From: Gnetum montanum
Lineage: Eukaryota; Streptophyta; Gnetopsida; Gnetales; Gnetaceae
DNA: 39,471 bases
Assembly: GCA_015680685.1 (NCBI GenBank)
Contig: MNCI01023592.1
Location: forward strand, 129,810 to 169,280
Reading direction: 5' to 3'
Of this stretch, positions 31,499-39,471 are shown piece after piece. The notes under the pieces are model-generated. The model saw only the letters and a list, made by a program, of their open reading frames with translations. It was not told where the DNA came from and made no database searches. The translations under genes and the position numbers were made by a program. Positions within the stretch are counted from its first letter, which is position 1. Every line of letters starts with the position of its first letter.

Positions 31499-33474
31499 AT
31501 GAAAACTTGTCCTTGAGTTCATTACAATAATATCAGGAAGGTATGGGATTATTGACTCAATGGAACTAATGGGATGACATGTGAACAGATCATCATTACA
31601 AGACACAACAAAACTGGTATTCATGACAACAAGGGTGAACACCTTATTACATTGACATCAGGCCTCATTTGGCAGCTGAGAGAAAATAGAAGAGGGAAGA
31701 GAGAAGAATTCTTACTACTGCCAATGCCAAGATTGCATCTTTTGTTGACCATTCATAAGTGCATCATTGATCTTATTCCTTGCAAAGTTGCTTCAGCACC
31801 GCTCCATTCCAAGTTCTCCCTCCAGATCTGGTCCGTTGTTGCATGATCGTCATCTACACACACAACATGGTCTTATATTAGCAAGGGTAAATGAATTTCA
31901 TGTAATGGGTACCTTGCCTTAGTAAAAGTCCATTGGCTGAGTTGTGGTATGGCTGATTGTGGATCTAGAGATATAATACTGACTACCGAAGGTGTAGAGG
32001 TTAGGCAAAAATCGAAAAAATTGGGTCCCGTACCCCCATGACTAATTGCGTACCTCCGGTAGCGATAGAATGGAGAAAGAATAAGAATAAGAAGATGGAT
32101 AAAAAGAGACAACTAAGACATTAATGAAATGGATGTCAAGATGGAAATGAACAGAATAAAATGGATTGCAAAAATGTTAAGGGAAAGAATTTAATGGATG
32201 CACCAAATAGGAATGTCAGTGGGTCCTCCCCAAAGCAAGCTCATGCCCTTAATGCCCTAACAAACCCACATTTAAAGAATCCGTAAGCTCTAGGAATGTC
32301 CTTTAGAACAAGAATTAAAGTCTTAACTGTAAGAATTTACCAAAAAGAAAACAATGTATCTACTAAAATATACACTAATGATACAACTGGCAATGAGGTG
32401 AATAATGGAGAGAAGGATGGGAAGAAGAGAATGGAATGGAATCCCAAGAACAAGGTCGTGGACAGCCCCTTGTGTGTTTCATGATTAATGTGACTTGGTA
32501 AATCTCATTCCAACTCTGGCCTCAAACCAACCACATCCAGTGACTTTGCATCAATGCATTTGGCCGAACCATCCCCTTGAGTAACAAGAATGCCCCTCCA
32601 AAGAGCCACCACCATTCTAATGAAACAAAGGAGGAGAGAATGGGAAGCGAGAAGGGCCTTAGTTAAAGAGAACATTTTTGGTTCCATAACCAGTGCTTGT
32701 AGCCCAAGATATTATTCTATCTAAGGGGTGTGCTTTGAATTCTCACGTTTTCTTTTCTTTCTCTCTTTTTTTTTATGTTTTATATTTTTATGCGTGAGAA
32801 CCACACCATGCAAAGACTTTTTATTTTTATTGACTCAGCTTCCAATAATTGGGTAACATTGGAACGATAAGAAAACTCAAGAAGAAAACATCCAAGCACC
32901 CAAGAGTATGGCCCACAAAAAAGCATCAAGTTCCCTTGAAGTCACACCCTTTTCAAACCTTGAGTCCTTCCTCAATTTGAGAGATACCTAGTCACCGATT
33001 CGTTAAAGTTCTTATTAAAAAGGGACTGTACATTTCCAAGCCAAGAGAGACCGTAGACTTTGGTTGATGAATGGATGAAGTGGACTCATTACTTGCCATA
33101 TCAAAAGAACATACCTTAGTATCAACATCATAACTTAAAGGTAAAAACCAAACATTAGTAATCAATGAAAAATAGTTCATACCATCATGAAGAACACTTA
33201 TTGGGTGACAAACTTACAAGATGGATAACACACACACAAACATACACAAAAAATGGAAAAGTATAATGATGTTGTAAAACAAAAATAAGAAAAGTTAAAG
33301 AAATTTCTAAAACAAAAACTTGCAAAACAAAAATATGTAAGACAAAAACCTGTAAAAAAAACTTGTAAAACAAAAACGTGTAAGACAAAAATGTGTAAAA
33401 AAAACTTGTAAAAAATATGTGGAAAACAAAAAATTGTAAAACAAAAACTAAAAAGAATTGAGGGCCTCCAATGA
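31499..33474 (-). other. Non-coding 3' internal region of the 30651 element
   Basis: About 2 kb between protease and polypurine tract, where pol would lie. Short open frames exist (31574-31846 plus strand; 32112-31873 minus strand) but none shows RT, RNase H, integrase or another known motif. It contains the second polypurine-like copy (32031-32045) and an A-rich repeat at 33270-33460. Confidence 0.6.
33270..33460. repeat. A-rich minisatellite, unit about 15-16 bp
   Basis: Roughly ten imperfect copies of AAAACAAAAACTTGTA, alternating with AAGACAAAAATGTGTA. It creates phenylalanine-rich frames on the minus strand that are not genes. Confidence 0.8.
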
Positions 33475-36400
33475 TTAGCATAGGTGCCCATCTCCCCCAT
33501 GATTGAATTGTAAGGGAGAGATCCAAAATAATGAACATCTCTTTGAATTTCGTAAAAGTTCCCAACTTCTCCCCGCTAATGTCCTCAGATTAAGGGGTGG
33601 AAGTTGGCAACGCTCATACTCCAATGTATCTATGCCCTTTTTGTTAACATGAGTTGTACTCCCAATTCGTTCTATGCATATTAAGTTGCTCTTTCTAGTA
33701 GCTGTCAACCACGGGGTGTCTACTACTGGTGTGGTTGCTACATACAGGCACCTTTGAATTTGTGTTTCTTGGACACATCGATTACATGGAAGAGATGTTA
33801 AAGATTCTTCCATGTCATCACCCTCTCAGTCACTGTATGTGATGCATGGAAATTTTTTCTTCTCGATCTTTCCATAAATGTTTATCTTAGATATCTGCAA
33901 GAAAAGATCATGGATCCCTAGGTACACATCTACTGTACTTAGTCATGGCCTTCCTATTATAATTGGGAATCCCCCGTTGTTACTGTTAACTTCAATCACC
34001 AGGAAGTCAGTTGGGTATGACCACCCACACACAGTGGTAATGATGTCCTCCACCAATCCCAAGGGAATGATGATGGACTGGTCAGCCAGCTCCAGTTGAA
34101 TGTTGCTCTTCTTAAGTTGGGGTAGGTTCCATGCTTGATACATTTCTTGTGATATTAAATTGAATCTGGAACATGATTCAAGAAAAGCCTTATGTGGTTC
34201 ATTCTTGATGATTTGTAGATAGATTAAGGGGCTCCCAGGATTAGATAGTTTCCTAGGAAAGTGGACTACCTTGATCCAGTTGGTTACGGTATGCGTTAGG
34301 ATAACCGTATGCGTATAGTTCTGATGTTGGACTGAAGGGTGCTCTGAAGTGTTAGATGGCGGAGGAGTGTACATAGGCTCAACCACTTGTTGTTGCGAGA
34401 GCTTGTCTGGGATTTTGGTTCTAAAGAAAGGTCTTTTCTTTTTACAGTTGTCAGAACTAGCAGCAGGTTGAATATTTACAACTCTCGTAGTGTTACATTG
34501 CTACGGGTGAGTAGGGAGTTCCCCTTACATTGTTGGAGCAGGTTGTATGGGAACGACAAGTGGAAGAGGTGCGGATGGAGTTGGAGGATGGTGTATATGT
34601 GGGATGTCTCTCAAAGGAGAAGGAGTCCTCCTAAAGTACTCCTAAACCTGGTAGTGACGTTGGGGAGTTGTATAGAGTCACTTGGAGAAACTGGCTGCTA
34701 CACATAATAACCATATGGATCAGGTTTCTGGTAAGGGTATTATTGTGTTGGTAGTGGAATCCCCCATGACTATGGGTATTGCCACTACTGATGTTGTTCG
34801 ATGGGTTGTGGTGAAGTTCCACTTGGATAGTATGTTAGTGGTTGGTGGAACTGCCTTGGGTTACCTTGAGGATAAGGTAACCTTCGGGGTGTTTGTCGTT
34901 GGTTAAGTCTTGAATTAAGTGCATACACCCCAGACTCCTATAGATGTGAGATGATTGGACAACTTCCCTTAGGATGGTCATATTGGCAGATCTCACATCC
35001 ACCATCATCGTCTGTTTCTAAATCCACAGCCTCATCAGAGATAGTAATTTTCCCCTTATCCTTGTTACGCGCAGGGCCTGAATCTCTCCACTTTGTCTTA
35101 CCTTTATCACTACTTCATTCCACCTTAGACTCTTCTACGATTTTCAAGACACTTTTAAGCCTAGAGTCTAAGGAATCCCACAGTTGGTCTACCTTAGCCG
35201 ATACTTTTGTTGTTAGTTTTTCAATTGGCAAGGTTTTTTGGTTCACCAACTCTTCGAGTGGTGACTCATCCTCCTCATCACAAAATTTCACTCCCTTCTT
35301 TCGAAGGGTGGGATCATGGTTGTATTCTTCCACACTCTCTATTTTTCATAGCTCGCCTTCTTCTTTTGCTACTTGTTCCAACAAGTGATGTACTTCATGG
35401 GCTCTAAGTTCTGATAGTCTCCCTTGGGCATAAGTCCCAAGGGTTCTTCTAGTTTCATGCCTTAACCCATCCACGATGTGGCGAAGTTGATCCCGTTGAG
35501 CATATCCATGGCCCCGGCAACGATGTAAAAATGCGTAGTAGTGGCCCATGGCAGCATCCAAGGGTTCATGATTACCTTGTTTCTAGCCTTGTATCTGCTT
35601 ACGCAAATTAGACACTCTGGAGTACATTTGATACTTATCATTGAAGAGTTATAACATCGTACTCCACCTCCTGATGGTTTTCGGCTCTAAGGACTGGTAC
35701 CAACTCTCTACTTCCTTGGTGAGTGTCCTGGGAAACAACTTAGTTTTTGCCACTTGTTTTCTATGTTCGGCAAGGTGCAGGCATCGTGGAATGCCTATAA
35801 ATGATGTTGCAAATTTGAGTTGTATCCCCCTTCAAAGCGTGGGATATTGTTCATGTCTAAGCATTTGATCTGACTATCCTTTTGATGCCTTGTTGGAATT
35901 CTTACTACCTCCGTTATGTCGAGCATACTTCAGGTTGCAAGTAGGGGCTCATCATGATCATCTCTTTTATGACGCCTATGATGTCTTTGTTGCTTCCTAC
36001 TTTCCCTTCGTTCATTCCCTTGTCCTCTCTCTTGACTTTCTCATCAAGGTCTCTTATTTTTCCTACCTTTATCCTCATCGTTATGTTCATGGTGGCTACA
36101 CCCAAATGTGGAAGGAGAGGGTGAGTGGTGATATGAAGGAGAAGAACAAGGAGAACCATCACCATGACGATGCTTCTTACCTTCTCTTTGGCTACTTTAG
36201 CCCTGATCATGGTGACGATCTAAGTACCCATCCTTATTATGAGTTGTTGTTCCCTTTGTGAACAGTTGGCATTCACGGGGATCAGAACCAGTGTTGTGTA
36301 TCATGGATCATAGGTTCTGATACCCTACCTCCTCACCATCATTAGAAGGGGAAACATTATTCATTAGGGAACCCGTGATAATGGGTTCATCATCTTCTAT

Positions 36401-36805
36401 TTTGCTAAGGACATGCAGGCCTTTGCCCTTCATCAGTGTATGTTGGCTCTCCTACCGTAAGTCCTTGATACGTTGTGCTTCTGTGGGATGATAATCCCTC
36501 ATGTCAAAGTCTTCCGCAATGTATTTGGCATATAATTCTGTCATGCCAATTTGTGCCAAAGCACAGAAGAGCATGTTAGGGACTGATCGATCTGGGGGTA
36601 ACACAATGTTACCTTGCAAATCTCTCCATCCTAGTTGTTCGTCTTGATAGAGGATAAAGGTAAAGTTTGGAATATACTCATCGAGATGAGTATAGACTAT
36701 CTGGTATTGTTTAGGACTTAGCTAATTTCGGTTATGTGTTTTTGATTGCCGACTATTTCATGTATTATCCCTAGGAGGTGAGTTGCTTTTGTTAGAAGAA
36801 GACAT
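33475..36805 (-). pseudogene. Family T gag-protease
   Basis: Minus strand from an ATG at 36805 (MSSSNKSNSPPRDNT). N-terminal block GNIVLPPDRSVPNMLFCALA (about 36605-36550); His/Arg/Asp-rich middle (about 36260-35940); gag core NNIPRFEGGYNSN, FHDACTLPNIENKWQKL, RHIVDGLRHETRRTLGTYAQ, GRLSELRAHEVHHLLEQVAK (about 35860-35350); proline-rich linker. The protease at 34386-33943 and beyond follows the plant retropepsin pattern: AFLESCSRFNLIS at the active site, IQLELADQSIIIPLGLVEDI, FPIIIGRP. The catalytic D-[ST]-G triad reads E-S-C (residues 70-72 of that segment, about 34179-34171), so Asp and Gly are both lost. A stop (TGA, probably old Trp) follows GRP. Many other stops break the frame. No zinc knuckle was seen. 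Confidence 0.88.
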
Positions 36806-36924
36806 TGTTATCGGTGTGCTAATTTTACTGTTATATAATTTTTCTTTTAATTAACCTGAAGGTTTGTTTAGGCTCCCAACTATGTGAGTGATATCCAATG
36901 TTCTATTCAACGCACAAACACTTT

Positions 36925-36945
36925 GATCCCTAGCAACAACACCAA
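36925..36945 (-). promoter_or_regulatory. Primer-binding site, tRNA-Asp type
   Basis: Minus strand TTGGTGTTGTTGCTAGGGAT next to the LTR; relative to the recalled tRNA-Asp complement the differences are transitions. Confidence 0.7.
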
Positions 36946-37800
36946 TGATGAGTGGCGAGATACCCCTACACTCAACCATACGAATACAAGCGTAGCAAGC
37001 ACGTTCCAGTCAAACTCTGCAGACTAAGTGCCTACATGCCCCATGGAACACTTAGGGTTAATTATTCGTTGTCTTCCTAGACTTACTTATAGTTGTCATG
37101 GTGTATGGTTAAGTAAGTTTGAGGTATATGATTTTTATGTTTTTGTCTCCTATGCTAACAAGGTGAAGGGTTGAGAAACTAAGTACTAACTCTAACTAAT
37201 GAACTAAGTCTAAATTAACCTAGCATCAGCATCCATTCCCACTTACCGTACACACCCTAAACCGATGCAACCGTGGTTACCAAACACTAATTGTTGCTGG
37301 GATCACCACGCGTAACGCATGTGCTCGAAGTGGTCATACTGAGGCACTTAACTACAAGAGAAGGGTTGAGAGAGATAATAAAAAAATTAAATAACAAATA
37401 ATAAATAACAGTAATAAAATCCTAATTAGTCTATTCCATGCACTGCAAGGTTTATCCAAGAAGCTCATCTTTATTTCCGTACACAAACTTATGTTCACGT
37501 ACAATGTCTGCTCGAATAAAGATCCGTTCACTTTAGGACTCCTACTACAGGCACATGGAAAATATTCTATCTCTGGAGTGATCAATGTACTAGAGTTTCC
37601 CTACTATCTAGCCTAGGATGATGAAACAAGGGAGAGCCGCCTCTTATTTATAGATATGATGACACACCGTGATATCGCGTACACGATATCGTAGGGGAAG
37701 ACGTGCTATTGCGTATGTAATATCGCAAGGGATGCGATATTGCAACTGCCATGATATCACGTACGCGATATCATGGCCCATGCGATATTGCATCCCATCA
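36946..37800 (-). repeat. Family T 5' LTR (30651 element)
   Basis: 855 bp, partner of 30651-31483. TATAAATA at 37652-37645. Array of GATATC modules at about 37670-37798, slightly longer than in the partner. Followed on the plus strand by the duplication GTAGT. Confidence 0.92.
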
Positions 37801-37805
37801 GTAGT

Positions 37806-39133
37806 GAAGACAATTGCTAATTTGAGCAATCTTTCTCCCTTAGTTCCTTTGGATGGAGATATTCTAGAGAGAGTATGGTATAATAAAGATGTCTCCTATG
37901 ATCATCTAAAAGTGTTCGTTGTAAAGCATTTTTGCACATCCCAAAGGATGAGAGATCCAAGATGGATGAAAAAATAAAGGAATGCATCTTTCTGGGATGT
38001 GGCAATGATGAGTTTGGCTATAGACTATTTGATCCTATTACAAAGAAAATAGTCAAAAGCTAAGATACTATATTCTTTGAAGATTAGTTTATTAGAGACA
38101 TTAACAAGGAGATCTAGAAACCAAAGTAAAGTAATAAGATGAATCATGATCTTGTCCTTCCACTTAAATCATAGAATCAATGTGGAAATGAACAAGAAGT
38201 TACTTAGGTTCCCATAGATGATGGTCAACAATAAATTCAAGATGCAGTTGAAGTACCATTAAGGAGATTAACAAGAAGTCATTAGCCTTCCCAAAAGTAT
38301 CCTCCTAAGGAGTATGTGGTATTGACTAAAGGGGGAGAACCTAAAAGTTATGATGAAGCTCTAGCAGATAAATACGAGGAGTGGAGCAAAGCCATGCAAT
38401 CAAAAATGTAGTAATTAAAGAAGAATAACACATATGAGTTAGTGGAATTACCAAAAGGGAGAAAAACATTGAAGAACAACTGGGTGTACCAGCTAAAGGC
38501 TAATGGAGATGAAATAATTTATAAGGCAAGGTTGGTTGTGAAAGGCTTTAATCAAAAGCAAGGCACTAACTTTGAAGAAATCTTCACACCAACAATGAAA
38601 ATGACATCCATCAGAATGATTTTGAGTTTATCTACAAGTCTAAACTTGGAGGTTGAACAAATGGAAGTGAAGATTGTCTTTCTCCATGGTGATTTGGAGG
38701 AAGAGATATATATGGAGAAACCAGACGGGTTCAAAGTCAAAGGAACAGAAAACATGGTGTGTAGACTAAAGAAGAGTCTATATGGATTAAAGAAAGCACC
38801 TTGAAAATGGTATAGAAAGTTTAAGTCTTTTATGATAGAGCATGACTACAACAAGACTACTGTAGATCATTGTATGTTTATTAAGAAATTTGCAAATGGA
38901 AACTTCCTTATCTTCCTACTTTATGTAGATGATATGTTGATTATTGGCAAGGATGTCTAGAAGATCAACAATTTGAAGAAGGATCTTAGCAAATGTTTTG
39001 CTATGAAAGATTTGGGTCCAGCTAAGCAAATCCTTGGCATGAGCATTTATTGAGATAGAAGTTCTAAGAAAGTATGGTTGTCGTAAGACAAATACATTAA
39101 GAAAGTGCTAGAGAGGTTCCACATGAACCAAGC
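37806..39133 (+). pseudogene. Copia integrase C-terminus and reverse transcriptase
   Basis: VKTIANLSNLSPLVPLDGDI, VWYNKDVSYDHLKVFVVKHF, then KECIFLGCGNDEFGYRLFDP (integrase C-terminal part). RT from about 38360: YDEALADKYEEWSKAMQS, LKNNWVYQLKANGDEIIYKA, RLVVKGFNQKQGTNFEEIFT, CRLKKSLYGLKKAP (stop TGA in place of Trp near 38804) and LLYVDDMLIIGKD near 38920, with the YVDD active site intact. It ends FHMNQA at 39133, where a family T LTR begins. Fewer defects than the copia at 15428, with a 120-codon uninterrupted stretch at 38442-38804. Confidence 0.9.
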
Positions 39134-39471
39134 TGATGAGACGCGACATGCATAGTGCCGCGATATCGCGTCTTTCCCTGCGATATTGCGTACGCGATAT
39201 CGCGGTCCGCCGTCATATCTATAAATAAGAGGCGGCACTCCCTTCAGTTCCCAATCCTGGCTAGAAGTAGCGAAGCTCTGGCAGTTTGGACACTCCAGAG
39301 TTAGATTAATTTCCCATGTGCCTGCAGTAGGAGTCCTAGAGTGAACGGCTCTTTATTCGAGCAACTTTGTAACCTGAACACAAGTTGTGTACGGCAATAA
39401 AGACGAACTTGATTGGATAAACCTTGCAGTACATGGCTTTATTTTATTGTTATTTATTGCTTTCCTAGTGC
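39134..39471 (+). repeat. Family T LTR, partial, runs off the right edge
   Basis: Begins TGATGAGACGCGACATGC after CAAGC. It has a GATATC array (39155-39205), TATAAATA at 39220-39227 and AATAAA at 39396-39401. It is nearly the same as the reverse complement of 3221-2870 and keeps CpG sites where that copy has TG or CA, so it looks younger. The plus-strand element presumably continues to the right. Confidence 0.9.
39155..39227 (+). promoter_or_regulatory. LTR promoter: palindrome array plus TATA box
   Basis: GCCGCGATATCGCGTC, then TGCGATATTGCGTACGCGAT followed by ATCGCGG, then TATAAATA. This is the best-preserved copy of the array in the window: the second block is a GCGATATCGC pair around GTAC with one mismatch. 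Regulatory function is inferred from position and recurrence. Confidence 0.65.

Larger units (their letters stand above)
30651..37800 (-). mobile_element. Complete family T element with gag and protease, no pol
   Basis: 7150 bp, minus strand, flanked by GTAGT at 30646-30650 and 37801-37805. Parts in transcript order: 5' LTR 37800-36946, tRNA-Asp-type primer site 36945-36925, gag-protease 36805-33475, about 2 kb without recognisable coding, polypurine tract 31492-31484, 3' LTR 31483-30651. No RT, RNase H or integrase motif was seen in any frame, and there is no N gap inside, so the absence of pol is a real property of this copy. Inserted into the copia integrase gene in the opposite orientation. 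Confidence 0.92.
27720..39133 (+). mobile_element. 5'-truncated Ty1/copia element, split by two insertions
   Basis: Three collinear plus-strand pieces: 27720-27861 (integrase start), 30323-30650 (integrase middle) and 37806-39133 (integrase end plus RT). The first gap holds an element flanked by GTTAC, the second a family T element flanked by GTAGT. Reading frame content continues across both: FVT then VTFIDD at the first, FWEEVV then VKTIANLSN at the second. A further family T LTR begins at 39134 after CAAGC. No LTR of this copia is in the window. Confidence 0.85.

Noticed and set aside
33185-33565. Phe-rich frames on the minus strand with apparent membrane segments
   Set aside because: They translate the A-rich AAAACAAAAACTTGTA repeat.
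37669-37977. 102-codon frame spanning the LTR end and the copia integrase
   Set aside because: Its first third is LTR palindrome sequence; only the part after 37805 is copia coding.

Overview
This window is nuclear DNA of a flowering or seed plant, most likely one with a large, transposon-swollen genome. It is AT-rich, has assembly gaps (N runs at 10698-11139 and 28247-28871, a single N at 12679), and carries plant-type Ty1/copia and Ty3/gypsy retrotransposons plus one intron-containing plant gene relic of the MATE/DTX transporter family. A large-genome gymnosperm would fit, but the sequence does not settle the species. No bacterial genes, rRNA, tRNA or CRISPR array were found.

Layout, left to right. 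(1) 1-3221: minus-strand gag of a non-autonomous LTR element ('family T', LTRs TGATGAG...CTCATCA, tRNA-Asp-type primer site) and its 5' LTR. (2) 3222-6080: unassigned AT-rich DNA with a 36-bp minisatellite (3775-4062), a solo LTR with target duplication TAGTT (4632-5205), and the tail of an old gypsy integrase (6019-6080). (3) 6086-24424: a minus-strand Ty3/gypsy chromovirus (TSD CTATT) split by two later insertions: a plus-strand family T element (8859-14366, TSD CCCAC) in its RT/RNase H region and a plus-strand copia element (15428-21523, near-TSD TAACA/TAACC) between its gag-protease and RT. (4) 24430-25540: the rest of the old gypsy integrase, then a 574-bp LTR that is an inverted homologue of the solo LTR at 4632. 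(5) 25541-27551: the 3' two-thirds of a MATE transporter gene, seven exon remnants, truncated exactly at that LTR and carrying frameshifts, stops and lost splice sites. (6) About 27700-39133: a 5'-truncated plus-strand copia element split by an unclassified insertion (27862-30322, TSD GTTAC) and a complete minus-strand family T element (30651-37800, TSD GTAGT). At 39134 another, younger-looking family T LTR starts and runs off the window.

Relative ages follow from nesting. The MATE gene and the old gypsy are oldest, the chromovirus entered the gypsy integrase, and family T and one copia then entered the chromovirus. Nothing here looks able to move by itself: every reading frame is broken. Family T carries only gag and a degenerate aspartic protease, so it must have relied on enzymes from another element. 

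The most unusual signals are two sets of short palindromic modules. Family T LTRs carry arrays of GCGATATCGC palindromes, often paired around GTAC, just upstream of a TATAAATA box; the array differs between the two LTRs of one element. Separately, AGACATCT/AGATGTCT modules crowd the LTRs of both the chromovirus and the unrelated copia element, and also form the core of the 36-bp minisatellite.
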